This document shows, one piece after another, positions 35,186 to 48,550 of a stretch of DNA of 64,000 nt (the stretch's first letter is position 1; each line of letters begins with the position of its first letter). This DNA is from Mercurialis annua. Taxonomy: Eukaryota; Streptophyta; Magnoliopsida; Malpighiales; Euphorbiaceae. A model generated the notes under the pieces. It was not told where the DNA came from and did not search any database. It was given only the letters and a program-made list of their open reading frames with translations. The DNA lies in NCBI RefSeq assembly GCF_937616625.2, contig NC_065571.1:21327701-21391700 (forward strand), read 5' to 3'. Position numbers and translations under genes: made by a program.

Positions 35186-35510
35186 ATCCTAAGATTGAAC
35201 AACAACAATTTAAATAACAGATATTTCATACCCAAGTATGAACAAAACAAGCAACATATAGGATTTCCCAAGAAATCAACAGCAATAAAATGTTCACCCA
35301 AGTGAAATAAAATTAACATTTAACAACATCAAATCAACATACAATGACTGACTCGACGCAATCCTATTGGTGTAGACAGAATGTTTTAAAATCAAAAGAT
35401 GACGGTTTTAAAGACATCACAGAATCCTATATCCGTAGTAGTTCCTAAGACACAACCATACTTAACAGAGTAAACACATAGCAAGCAATTGGCCTTGGTT
35501 TGAAACCAAA

Positions 35511-35522
35511 GCTCTGATACCA
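35511..35522 (-). other. Primer binding site, initiator Met tRNA, element 2
   Basis: GCTCTGATACCA on the plus strand is TGGTATCAGAGC on the coding strand, four bases inside the 5' LTR end, as in elements 1 and 3. Confidence 0.9.
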
Positions 35523-35526
35523 AAAC

Positions 35527-38490
35527 TGTCACGACCCATTTTCATGAATCGCGACCGGCGCTAGGGTATGGGTAATGTAGTACAAAAACCCGTAGCTAGC
35601 CTTTCAATTAACAAATAAACACAATAACCTGCAGAAAACCAATGCTCGGGGGCAACCGAGACTTCAGCCTAAATCTAGCAGTTATAATAATCAACAGTTA
35701 ATATAACATGCTTATCCAATTCCGAGTCTGAAATAGATTTATCATAACCCAAATTAAATGATATAACATGCCAAAGCAATAAAACCAGTCGAACCAATCC
35801 GACAAAAATATAATAATAATAAAGACGTCTAGTTACTACTGCGGTCTAAGAATAAAACAGTTTCACAGTTCTACTAAAATAAATGGAACCTCCGAGGAAA
35901 AGTAAATGCGGAGATCACCAGACTCTCTCAGATCATAACCCTGGGGAAAATTGGGAAAAACAACGGGGTCAGATATACTGAGATGAGTTCATACCACTAT
36001 CTACATTTATTAAGTGGAAAACCTTTAAAACCGTTTAAAACGTTTAAATTCGATATTACGAATAATAGTTGGAACCCTAATCCACAATACTAAATAATAA
36101 CATAATCCAACAGGTCTGGTCCCGAGAGCTGAGCTACACCGAGTTACCACTGACCACACTTATACCAGAGCCCCGAGAGCTGAGCTACACCGAGTTACTC
36201 TACTTGGTCCCGAGAGCTATGCTCACACCGAGTTACCACATTACCATAATTACCTTTCCCAGATCATTACCGGTGCGCACGCAGTCCTAATGATGCCCAT
36301 TAGGTAGCATGTTTCAATTAGAAGCCATAATATAAAAACAGTTCGAAATATACGTACAGTATATATATTTAATATTAAAATAACAATTTACTTAATAGCG
36401 GTAAATAGTAAGTACAAACTCACTGCTTGCTAATCCACGTGAATACCGGCAAGCAACTAATCCTGGTTCGCCTCTGAAGCACGAACAGTAGACGGGTCTA
36501 GACAAATAAAATAATTATTAAAACAGACCCTAACTCTAGAGAGTACTAGACACCACATAGGACTAGCGCAAATAACATGTCGGAATAAACAATCCAAAGC
36601 ACACACAAATAATACCCATTAGGAAATAAAGCCCAATTAATATAAGTCTATTGAGTTCTCGCTTGAAAGTCCAATGTATAAATATTATTTAATAATTTTA
36701 AATAATAAATAATTTTCAAATAGTGGGTTAACCGAGTTATCATTAACTACCAAGCTAACCTCACTTGTCGGATGACCCAAGTCTAATCCGACTCAAAACG
36801 TTTATCAAATATAAACCCGAGTTTATATTTATAAAACAATTTAACAAAATAATAATCCATTTTAAAAGCGGAACTCAATAACTTCAATTCTAAGTAACCC
36901 AATTTACAAATCTAAAACTTAATCATTTTAAGTTAATAAAAGTTTAGGGACTAAATTGAACTATAACCAATTAGGGCTAAACTGTACTTTAGTCAATTTG
37001 ATATCCGAAATCAAATTAATTACTTTTGTTTATAATTAATACTAAATATAACGTTACCAATCAAAAACTTAAATAAGTTTTAAAAACGTTTAGGGGCTAA
37101 ATTGTAATTTAGCCAATTTCATGCCAAATTGTTATTCGAAATTAAATATAATTACCCGAGTAATTATAATTTGAGTTGTAAAATATTTAGCGTTCATGAT
37201 TCACGTATTCATAAATTGATGTGAAATTCAAGTTATTACTAAAGTGACAAGTAATTTTTAACTTGAAGGATTTAATTAATTTCAACAAAAAAAATGATTA
37301 GTTATATTAGCAAATTAGCCATCCTTAATATCCAATCAAACTAATTCCCTCCAACTAAATTGAATTCAAACAACAATTTAGTGATTAGAAAGGACCTTTA
37401 ACCAAACACAAATCAAAGCATCAAATAAGCATTTGACACCTCATCATCTTCTTTAGCAAACAAACTCAACATATCAATTCTGTAATTCACGAACAGAGGA
37501 ACCACAACCCAGCTTCCTCTAATCATTAACCATCAATCTTAAACTCTAACCATATAAGATTCAAACTAATACACCAAACTTATCATGAACAACTAACACA
37601 CTAATTACTTAACCAATATTATATAGAAACCGTAAAAGAACAAGGAAGCGATAAACGTACGGCGATTAAACACAACGGAAAAATACGACGCAAACCATAC
37701 GGTTAATCAAGTTTAATAACCAGGGATGTTAATAACCATAACAGCAATCAATTTCATGGCCCAAGACAATAAAGGTATTCGGCAGTAACATCCTAGGAAA
37801 GAAACAGTTTATAATAAACTCAAAACGGTAAACCGAACGGCGATTGAAACGAGATCGATTACGTACCGTTTAGCAAAACCGAGATAGGGAAACGTAGGTA
37901 CGTGAGTCTAGAACGTCTGAGATCAAACGGTTCTGATTTCGATTAAGAAACGAGCAAGAACGAATCAGAAAACCGAAGGACGTTTCAAGAGGAAACTGAA
38001 ATCAAATGAATCAAAGATACTTACTGAACAACGATCTTTGGAGGATGATTACGGCTTCGTTTCTCAGCGAAAGAACAAACGAAAAATGTCTAGGGCTACC
38101 TTGCAGCGTGATCTAGGTTTTTTATGAAGAAACCGACTTAAAATAATGCAAGGAAACGGGCCGTAAACGAGGTCGAAAAGGGTCAAACGAATGGGTCCAA
38201 GGGGATATTGGTTTCTCGAACGGGAATGGCCTTCCAGGCCTGATTCCCGTTCGAGAATGGCCTGGTCTCGAACGAGACCAGGCCCAAAAGAGGAATTCCC
38301 GTTCGAGAATCCCAATTCTCGAACGGGAAAATTAAATTTTTTGTTCTTTTTTATATTTTAAAACAACTCAAATCGAACCTAAAATGAATCGAACCACGAA
38401 CTTTCACGAAACTTAAAATACTCCTCAAAACACACCCGGAACCACGTCGGAAATTAAAAAGAATACTTTAAAATTTTCCGGGATATTACA
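35527..38490 (-). repeat. 5' LTR of element 2
   Basis: 2964 bp, TGTCACGACC to GGGATATTACA in plus orientation. The CTCGG motif is at about 36118-36238. Followed by GAAAC (38491-38495) and satellite. Almost identical to 27155-30119. Confidence 0.92.
38214..38329. promoter_or_regulatory. Palindrome cluster in 5' LTR of element 2
   Basis: Same dyads as in the 3' LTR: 12-bp arms at 38259-38270 and 38273-38284 around AA, and 15-bp arms at 38296-38310 and 38315-38329. No base differs within these dyads between the two LTRs, as far as I can see. Confidence 0.75.
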
Positions 38491-41400
38491 GAAACATTTG
38501 GATTTGTTTCGTAACATTAGTGAGCATTTGGCTTAAATCGCTAAAAAGGTTAAACGTTTTAAATTGTTTGGATTCGTTTCGTAACGTTTTAAACGTTTGG
38601 CAAAAATCGATAAAAAGGCAAAACGTTTGGATTTGGTTCATAACGTTTGTAAATGTTTGGCATATATCGCTTAATAGGTGAAACGTTTTGATTTAATTCG
38701 TAACGTTTTAAACGTTTGATTGGTTTCATAACGTTTTAAACGTTTGGCTAAAAAAGTGAAACGTTTGAATTTGTTTCGTAGCGTTTAAATTGTTTGGATT
38801 TTTTTTCGTAACGTTTTAAACGTTTGGCTTAAATCGCTAAAAAGGTGAAACGTTTGATTTTGTTTCGTAACATTTGTAAAAGTTTGGCATAAATCGCTAA
38901 AAAGGTGAAACATTTGGATTTTTTTCGTAACGTTTCACACGTTTGGATTGATTTCTTAACGTTTTAAACGTTTGGCTTGAATTGAGAATTAGGGGAAATG
39001 TTTGTATTTTTTTTCGTAACGTTTGTAAATGTTTGGATTAAAATGCTAAAAAGGTGAAACATTTGGATTTGTTTCGTAACGTTTTAAACGTTTGGATATA
39101 TTTCGTAACGTTTTAGACGTTTGGCTTAAATTGATAAAAGGTGAGGAGTTTGTATTTGTTTCTCAACGTTTGTAAATGTTTGGCTTAAATCGCTAAAAAG
39201 GTGAAACGTTTGGATTTGTTTCATAACGTTTTAAATGTTTGGCTTGGTTTCATAACGTTTTAAATGTTTGGCTTAAATCGCAAAAAAGGTGAAACGTTTG
39301 GATTTTTTTCGTAATGATTGTAAACATTTAGCTTGAATAGCTAAAAAGGTGAAACGTTATGATTTGTTTCGTAACGTTTGTATACGTTTGGCTTCAATCG
39401 CTAAAAAGGTTAAACGTTAAGATTTCTTTCATAACATTTGAAATGTTTGGATCAGTTTTGTAATATTTTAAACGTTTGACTTATATTCCTAAAAAGGTGA
39501 AACGTTTGGATTTGTTTCGTAACGTTTTAAACGTATGGCTTAAATTGCTAAAAAGGTGAAACGTTGGGATTTGTTTCGTAACATTTTAAACGTTTGGATT
39601 TTTGTCGTAACGTTTTAAATGTTTGCCTTAAATTGCTAAAAAGGTGAAATGTTAGGATTTGTTTCGTAACGTTTTATACGTTTTGCTTAAATCACTAAAA
39701 AGGTGAAACGTTAGGGTTTGTTTTGTTTTAAACGTTTGGATTTGTTTTGTAAAATTTTATACGTTTGGCTTAAATCGCAAAAAAGTTGAAATGTTAGGAT
39801 TTGTTTCATAACGTTTTAAACGTTGTGATTTGTGTCCTAACCTTTTAAACATTTTGCATAAATTGCTAAAAGGTTTAAACGTTTGGATTTGTTTTATAAC
39901 GCTTTAAACGTTTGGCTTAAATCGCTAAAAAGGAAAAATGTTAGGATTTCTTTCGTAACGTTTTATACATTTGTCTTAAATCGATAAAAAGGTGAAACGT
40001 TTGGATTTGATTCGAAATATTTTAAACCTTTCGCTTAAATCACTAAAAAGGTGAAAAATTAGGATTTGTTTTATTACGTTTTAAACGTTTGGCTTAAATC
40101 GCTACAAAGGTGGAATGTTAGGATTTCTTACGTAACGTTGTAAACGTTTGGCATAAATCGCTAAAAAGACGAAACGTTTGGATTTATTTCGTAACGTTTG
40201 GCTTAAATCGCTAAAAAGGTTAAACGTTTGGATTGGTTTCGTAAAGTTTTAAACGTTTGGCTTAAATTGATATAAAGGTGAAATGTTTGAATTTGTTTTG
40301 TAAAGTTTTACAAGTTTGGCTTAAATTGCTAAAAAGGTGAAACTTTTGGATTTGTTTCGTAACGTTTTAAATAGCTAAAAAGGTGAAACATTTGGATTTG
40401 TTTTGTAACGTTTTAAACGTTTGGATTGGTTTGTCACGTTTTAAACGTTTGGCTTAAATTGATAAAAAGGTGAAACGTTTGGATTTGTTTCGTAACATTT
40501 GTAAACGTTTAGCTTAAATCGCTAAAAAGGTGAAACGTTTGGATTTTTTCTTAACGTTTTAAACATTTGGATTCATTTCGTAACGTTTTAAATGTTTCGC
40601 TTAAATCACTAAAAAGGTGAAACATTTTGATTTTTTTCCTTAGGTTTGTAAACGTTTAGCTTAAATCGCTATAAAGGTGAAACGTTTAGGGTTGTTTTGT
40701 ATCGTTTGTATACGTTTGGCTTCAATTGCTAAAAAGGGGAAACGTTAGGATTTGTTTTGTAACGTTTTAAATGTTTGGCTTAAATCGCTAAAATTGTGAA
40801 ACGTTTGGATTTGTTTCTTAACGTTTTGAACGTTTGGCTTAAATTGCTAAAAAGGTGAAATGTTAGGATTTGTTTTATTTTAAACGTTTGGGTTTGTTTC
40901 GAAATTTTTTAAACGTTTGGCCTAAATCTCTAAAAAGGGGAAACGTTAGAATTCGTTTCATAACGTTTTAAACTTTGTGATTTGTGTCGTAACCTTTTAA
41001 ACGTTTTTCATAAATTGCTAAAAAATATTAAACGTTTGGATTTGTTTCAGAACACTTTAAACGTTTGGCTTAAATCGCTAAAAAGGTGAAATGTTAGGAT
41101 TTTTTTCGTAACTTTTTATATGTTTGTAAATCGCTAAAAAGATGAAACATTTGGATTTGTTTCGAAATGTTTTAAACGTTTGGCTTAAATCGCTAAAAAG
41201 GTGAAACATTAGAATTTGTTTTATTACGTTTTAAAAGTTTGGCTTAAATCGCTAAAAAGGTGGAACTTTTAGGATTTCATTCGTAACGTTGTAAACGTTT
41301 GGCTTAAATCGCTAAAAAGGTGAAACGTTTGGATTTGTTTCGTAACGTTTGGCTTAAATCGCTAAAAAGGTTAAACATTTTATACGTTTGGATTGTTTTC

Positions 41401-42758
41401 GTAAAGTTTTAAACGTTTGGCTTAAATCGATAAAAAGGTTAAATGTTTGAATTTGTTTTGTAACGTTTTACACGTTTGGATTGTTTCGTAACATTTTAAA
41501 CGTTTGGCATAAATCGCTAAATAGGTGAAACTTTTGGATTTATTTCGTAACATTTTAAATCGCTAAAAAGGTGAAACTTTTGGATTTGTTTCGTAACGAT
41601 TTAAATCGCTAAAAAGGTGAAATATTTGGATTTATTTCGTAACGTTTTAAACGCTTGGATTGGTTTCGAAACGTTTTAAACGTTTGGATTAAATTGATAA
41701 AAAGGTGAAACGTTTGGATTTTTTTTCGTAATGTTTGTAAACGTTTAGCTTAAATCGCTAAAAAGGTGAAACGTTTGGATTTGTTTCGTAACGTTTTAAA
41801 CGTTTGGATTGATTCGAAACGTTTGAAATGTTTGGCTTAAATAACTAAATAGGTGAAATATTTGGATTTTTTTCCTAACGTTTGTAAACGTTTAGCTTAA
41901 ATCGCTAAAAAGGTGAAACGTTTAGAGTTGTTTTATATCGTTTGTATATGTTTGGCTTCAATCGCAAAAAAGTGGAAATGTTAGGATTTGTTTCGTAGCA
42001 TATTAAACATTTGGATTTGGTTCGTAACATTTTAAAAGTTTGGCTTAAATCGCTAAAAAGGTGAAACATTAAGATTTGTTTCGTAACGTTTTAAACATTT
42101 GGCTTAAATCGCTAAAAATGTGAAACGTTAGGATTTGTTTCGTAACTTTTTAAAATGTTTGGCTTAAATCGCTAAAAAGGTGAAACGTTAGGATTTTTTT
42201 GTAACGTTTTAAACGTTTTGCTTAAATCGCTAAAAAGGTAAAATGTTAGGATTTGTTTCGTAACGTTTTAAACGTTTGGCTTAAATCGCTAAAAAGGTGA
42301 AAAGTTAGGATTTGTTTCATTACGTTTTAAACATTTTGATTGGTTTCGTAATGTTTTAAATGTTTGCCTTAAATCGCTAAAAAGGTGAAATGTTTGGATT
42401 TGTTTCGAAATATTTTAAAGGTTTGGCTTAAATTGCTAAATAGGTGAAATGTTAGGATTTGTTTCGCAACGTTTTAAACGTTTGGTTTAAATGGCTAAAT
42501 AGGTGAAACATTAGGTTTTGTTTCGTAACGTTTTAAACGTTTAGCGTAAATCGCTAAAAAGCTAAAACCTTAGGATTTATTTCGTAACGTTTTAAACATT
42601 TGAATTGGTTTTATAACGTTTTAAAAGTTTGGCTTAAATCGCTAAAAAGGTGAAATGTTTGGATTTGTTTCCTAACGTTTGTAAATGTTTGGCTTAAATC
42701 GCTAACGAGGTGAAATGTTTGGATTTGTTTCGACATTTGGCTTAAATCGTTAAATAGG
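38491..42758. repeat. Satellite array, segment 3
   Basis: Continuation of segment 2 beyond element 2, with the same 29/30-bp subunits. A rare variant (GTATACGTTTGGCTTCAATC and its relatives) recurs at 39381, 40709 and 41945, spacings of 1328 and 1236 bp, which suggests a higher-order period near 1.3 kb. The stretch about 42490-42735 closely matches 26590-26830 in segment 2. It ends at the TG of the Ogre-like 5' LTR. Confidence 0.9.
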
Positions 42759-43417
42759 TGTATTGATACCCAATTTTGTCCAGCCAAATATAGTCAAAAT
42801 TGAATAAATTACGATTAGTAGTATTTTGGTGCATTATAACCATTTATGATATCTAAGTATACATTAAATAGTCAACACACCTAATACTAATTAGTATCGA
42901 GTTTCAAGAACCAAATTGAACCTTTTAGCATTTTCCATTTCGTTTATCAATGTTATTTAGCAACCTATTCTATCCATATTTCTTCCCGTTTAAAACGTCG
43001 CGTGATTAATAAGATTTAAATGAGAATTTGAAGTGAATTATTAAATGAAAACATAAATAATAAATCTACTAATAATGAGAACACATTACACATCAAATTA
43101 ATATTTTAAGAAAATAATAAACAAAACAAAATAATTAATAATTCATACAATGAACTCATTTGCTAAAAAAATATATTATACTGGCTCGGATGAGCCAATT
43201 TTCTTCATCTTTATTTTACCAATGAAGGCCCGGATAGGTCTGTTTCCTTTGCTTAGCAAGCTTTTCTATCATGTTGACCCTTTCTCCACTCCTTCTATTA
43301 CAAGTGAACTAGGCAAATGCATGCACCTAAATAACCAATGAAATAATCAGAGTTAAAAATACATTATGCAACTACGGTAACTTCCTGCACAACCAATCAA
43401 ATTTCAGCTACTCCCTC

Positions 43418-43425
43418 TATAAAAG
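43418..43425 (+). promoter_or_regulatory. Likely LTR TATA box
   Basis: TATAAAAG within CTCCCTCTATAAAAGGAGG, with CCAATCAAA about 25 bp upstream as a CAAT-like element. It is about 660 bp into the LTR. The 3' LTR has AATAAAAG at the same place (about 55108), so the box is damaged there. Confidence 0.6.
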
Positions 43426-44681
43426 GAGGAGCAACCAATAACAAAAGACACGCTTAAAAAAGAGCAGAAATACTGCTTAAAATCAATAAGAAGAGAGGGA
43501 AAAATATAGGTAAATACAATTAGGGAAGTTACAAGAAGAAAGGGTAGAAAAATAAAAATAAAATAGTTGTTCTGAAAATAGCAGGCATACTGCTGAGATA
43601 GCAGAAACAGTCGAGAGAGATACAAAAAGAGAGTGGAGAAAATTGTTGGAGTGTAGACAGAAGAGAAATATATAAACATATAGAATATCAGAGTACATAC
43701 ATACCTTAATAAGTATTAAATCACACACAAAATACCAAAGATAGAAGCAAGATTAAACAACAAGGGTATATTTTTGTTTATCACTTCATAACTGCTATTT
43801 TCATTTCAATCTTATTTCTATTTGCACGTTTCTATTTTTATTATGCTATCTTGTATCATTCTCTATTAAAATGTATCGTTTATGTTCAGTTGCACTTTAA
43901 TATTTATGTTCTGCTAGTCTATTTTTTCTAAATGCTAAAAGAGGTAGAGGTGAGTGGATACCCATCTCTGTTCATAACATTATCAAACTAGCAAATAGGT
44001 ATACCTGACATATCTAAGTACAATTTTTCTCCTAAACCTCGGTTCACTTCCTTTAAGGGTATATATGAATTTCCATTCTTTTGTTAGCGGTTTAGCGCCA
44101 TATTGACATCGATTAGTTAAACCACAATCTCAGATTAATTTTCATTTGTTTACTTAGGGTAAGAAATAGTAAAATATGTGAACTATGAAACATGTTAGAG
44201 AAAGGTAGTGAAGAAAATCAAAAGAAAAGAGAAATAAGTTATGGAGATTCTGCAGTGCGAGAGGAAGAGAAAATGGAAATATAAATTAGGTTAATTGATT
44301 TAGAATTGTTAAGTTTATGCAAGGTCATGTGGGCTTTTGGTCATCTTCAAGGCCTTCGATTTTAAGCCATAAGAATGTTATGTTATTAAGGAATTTGGGC
44401 TTGGCATTTGATAAAACCAATAAATTACTATCCGGGTAAATTTAATCGGCGATTTTCTATTCAAATTTTAATTAATATTTAATATATATAACAACAATAA
44501 TAAAATAACTCACAATAATAAATATAATAATAAGAGTACAAAATTCTTTTTAGTAGCATTTTTTATTTTATTTCAATAATTTATAGTTCCGTAAAATTTA
44601 TTTGTATGTTCGCAAATTCAAATTAAATTTAGTTAACCTTATTTCAAAATTTCATTTAAAATGCTATTTTGTAAGGTCTGA

Positions 44682-45468
44682 ACTACGAGGACTTTAATCC
44701 CGTCAAGCAGGTACGTAGGCTTTTCAGATGAAATCTGAAATCAAGTCCACCTTTCTTTTTAAATCTTATTTTTCTATTTTATTTAGATTTTACTTTTATT
44801 CAAACATATTTTAATTTAATGATTGTTTAATTTTCAATATTAAATTCGAGATTTCATTCATCTTATAAAGATTTTTCTTTCCTCAAATTAATTTTTTTTT
44901 ATCTTTACAAAATTAAATTTATATTTTTAAACTCCAATCAAACTACGCAGACTTTAATTACGTCAAATGGATACGTAGGCTTTTCATGTTAAATCTGAAA
45001 TCAAGTCTACCCTTTTTTATAAATCTTATTTGCCTATATTATTCTTTTAAATTTTATTTTTTTCAAATATATATTAATTTCAATTCATTTTATTGCTTTT
45101 GATTCATAAGTTTGACATCGGTTTCATTCATCTCCTAAAACATTTTTTTCCTTCTAAATTAATCCTTTTTTAACTTATCAAAGTCCATCTTTCTTTTTAA
45201 ATTTTATTTGTCCATTTTATCTTTCTAAAAATCTTACTTTTCTTTAAATATACTTTAAATTTTAATTGATTGTTTATTTTTTAAATCCTAAAATCAAATT
45301 TCAGATCGATTCCATTCATCTCTTTAAAGCATTTTCTTTCAAAATAATATTTTTTAATTCTTAAAAACTAAATTCATATTTTTAAAGTCCAATCGAACTA
45401 CGTGGACTTTGATCCTTTTTCACGGGTACGTAGGTAGTCGAAATTCCAATTTTTGATTCAAATCCAAT
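44682..45468 (+). repeat. GAACTACG...TACGTAGGC module, three copies, Ogre-like 5' LTR
   Basis: Copies start at about 44682, 44937 and 45389, spaced like those in copy A. The first two are closest (CGTAGGCTTTTCA, then AAATCTGAAATCAAGTC); the third ends in CGTAGGTAGTC. Confidence 0.6.
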
Positions 45469-47582
45469 TTTTCAAAACTTTTTATTTACTTATTTTAATC
45501 TTTTATTTTCATTTCTCATTTTTATTTTGATATCGCATTATCTTATTTTTACTATATTTTGTCATTTATTTAAGTGCTTTATTATTATTATTATTGTTAT
45601 TTTATGTGTATTATTTATATTGTACCTTTCATATTTTTATTATTTACTCATTTATCTTATTTCTCTAAAATAAAATAAACAATATAATATTTTGCCTTCC
45701 ATTTTCCGTTCAAAAAATAAAATAAAACTTCTCACAAATTGTACCTTGGATAAGGTACTTTAGTAATATTTTAAAAATAAAACATACTTTCACTTAGAAT
45801 CATGAACAAAATTAATAAGTGAATATTTTAAAAATACAGTCAATCATTAAATATGTCACGGCCCATTTTCATGAATCGCGACCGGCGCTAGGGTATGGGT
45901 AATGTAGTACCAAAACCCGTAGCTAGCCTTTCATTTATCACATGAACACATAAACCTGCAGAAAACCAATGCTCGGGGGCAACCGAGACTTCAGCCTAAA
46001 ACTAGCAGTTATAATATTCAACAGTTAATATAACATGCTTAATCAATTCCGAGTCTAAAATAGATTCATCATAAATCAATGTAAATAATACAGCATGCCC
46101 GAGCAATATAACCAGTTGAACCAATCCGACAAAATAAATAATAATAAAGACGTCTAGTTACTACTGCGGTCTAGGAATAAAACAGTTTTACAGTTTATCA
46201 AAAATAAATGGAACCTCCGAAGAAAAGTAAATGCGGAGATCACCAGACTCTCTCAGATCATAACCCTGGGAAAATGGGAAAACAACGGGGTCAGATATAC
46301 TGAGATGAGTTTATACCACTATCTACATTTATTAAGTGGAAAACCTTTTAAAACCGTTTAAAATGTTTAATAACGATATTACGAATAATAGTTGGAACCC
46401 TAGTCCACAATTCTAAATAATAACATAATCCAATAGGTCTGGTCCCGAGAGCTGAGCTACACCGAGTTACCACTGACCACACTTATACCAGAGTCCCGAG
46501 AGCTGAGCTACACCGAGTTACTCTACCTGGTCCCGAGAGCTACGCTCACACCGAGTTACCACATTTCCATATATACCTTACCCAGATCAATACCGGTGCG
46601 CACGCAGTCCTAATGATGCCCATTAGGTAGCATGTTCCAACTAAGAGCCATAATATAAAAACAGTTCGAAATATACGTACAGTATATATATTTAATATTA
46701 AAATAGCAATTTACTTAATAAAGCGGTAAATAGTAAGTACAAACTCACTGCTTGCTAATCCACGTGAAATACCGGCAAGCAACTAACTCTGGTTCGCCTC
46801 TGAAGCACGAACAGTAGACGAGTCTAGACAAATAAAATAATTATTAAAATCAGACCCTAACTCTAAAGAGTACTAGACACCACATAGGACTAGCACAAAT
46901 AACACGTCGGAATAAATTATCCAGAACAACACAAAAATACCCGTTAGGTAATAACGCCCAAACACGATAAGTCTATTGAGTTCTCGCTAAAAAATCCAAT
47001 TTATAAATATTATTAAATAACTTTAAATAATAATAAATTTTCAATTAGTGTGTTAACCGAGTTACCAATAACTACCAAGCTAACCACACTTGTCGGGTGA
47101 CCCAAATCTAACCCAACTCAAAACGTTTATCAAATATAAACCCGAGTTTATATTTATAAAATAATTCCATAAAATAATAAACCATTTTAAAAGCGGAACT
47201 CAATAACTTCAAATTCAAGTAACCCAAGTTACAACCCAAAAACTTAATTAAATAAGTCATAAAAAGTTTAGGGACTAAATTGTACTTTAGCCAATTAGGG
47301 ACTAAACTGTACTTTTGCCAAAAAAGATACTTAAAATCAATTTAATCTCTTTTGTTTATAATTAAAACCAAATACTAAGCTATTAATCAAAATCCACTTA
47401 AACAAGTTATAAATTAAGTTTAAGGGCTAAATTGTAATTTAGCCAATTTTTACCAACTCGAAACATAACAAAATTACCCGAGTAATTATGTTAATTTAGA
47501 TTATAAAAATATCGTTTACAAGTATCACTTATAAATTATAACGAAATCCAAGGTATTATCAAATCAATAGGTAAAGTTTAAC

Positions 47583-47731
47583 CACTACTAGAAAAATGCA
47601 TTTTAGCAACAAATTTTTTCGTCGCTAAAGGCTGAAATCCGTCGGTAAATTAAGTTCTCCGTTGGTAAAAGGCTAAAATCCGTCGTTAAATCAAAAAATT
47701 TATGTCGGTAATTCTTTGTTTTCTAGTAGTG
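47583..47731. mobile_element. CACTA-type MITE, 149 bp
   Basis: Starts CACTACTAGAAAAATG and ends TTTTCTAGTAGTG, the terminal inverted repeat typical of the CACTA (En/Spm) superfamily. Flanked by AAC on both sides (47580-47582 and 47732-47734), the expected 3-bp target duplication. Inside are repeated words (CCGTCGGTAAA, CCGTCGTTAAA, GTCGCTAAAGG) like the subterminal repeats of these elements. It has no coding capacity and would need a transposase in trans. It lies inside the solo LTR and so is younger than that insertion. Confidence 0.9.
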
Positions 47732-48550
47732 AACTTAAGGAATTTATTTGATTTAGGCAAAACAATTGAGTGATCAAAGGAGTCTTTTCACCATCTTCCT
47801 CCTTTCAAAACAAAAGAAACCCGCCAACCTTAAACAACCAATTCACCATTTTTTTATGTTTCTGAAACCATTCAATCATCAACCTTATCAAAACCAAAGC
47901 AACCTAATAGCCATAAATCAATCCAAATCAACATAACACAATTGCTACACACCCATAATCATTTAGCACGAAGAATCAAACAACAAACGTTAACTGCCGA
48001 ATCCAAATCCTCAACACGAAAATGGAAAATGGATTGATAACTCCATGAAATCATAAACTAACAAATACCCAAGAGATCTATAATCCAAACAAACAAATCC
48101 ATGGCCAAAGGAAGATGATAACATTCGGCATAACTAAAAGAAAATAAGAACAGTAAATGGACAACTAAAAGCGATAAACCGAACGGCAAGATAACGAGAT
48201 CAACGGCGTACCGTTAAGCGAAGCGAACGAATTGAATCGAAGGTATACGAGTCTAGAACGCCTGAGATCAAACGGTTTCAGTTTCGATTTAGAAACGAAC
48301 ACACACGGATCAGAAAACCAAAGTGTGTTCAAAGCATGAAATCTGAAATGCAAAGTGGTCAAGAACACTTACCACGGGGCTGGCTTTGGATCAGAAAAAG
48401 GAGAGGAAAACTAAAGAGAAAAACGAAGAGATTGGAGACAAGAGATTGCTGAATATGTAGGAAAGGAAATTGAGAAATCAAATCAGCTGGAAAAGGAAGG
48501 AAATCAGAATAGTAACGGCAGAAAATCAAGGCCCCCAAACGAACGTTACA

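Larger units (their letters stand above)
27155..38490 (-). mobile_element. Ty3/gypsy chromovirus (Tekay/Del-type), element 2, nearly intact
   Basis: A complete 11.3-kb element in the satellite, on the minus strand. 5' LTR 35527-38490, primer site 35511-35522, gag-pol 35185-30237, polypurine tract 30131-30120, 3' LTR 30119-27155. The flanks are AAAAC and GAAAC, a 5-bp target duplication with one mismatch. The two LTRs are nearly identical by eye, so insertion was recent compared with its neighbours. Gag-pol is one long frame with a single 1-bp deletion and a single nonsense change, so this copy is probably not autonomous. Confidence 0.93.

Noticed and set aside
16828..42758. Calling this the centromere
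   Set aside because: The array is only about 10 kb, the chromoviruses here look like Tekay and not the centromeric CRM clade, and no CENH3 evidence can come from sequence alone.
43404..43728. Hydrophobic minus-strand frames in the Ogre-like LTR
   Set aside because: They lie antisense to the presumed promoter and leader; the Phe/Leu/Ser-rich residues come from poly-purine sequence on the other strand. The 3' LTR does not keep them.
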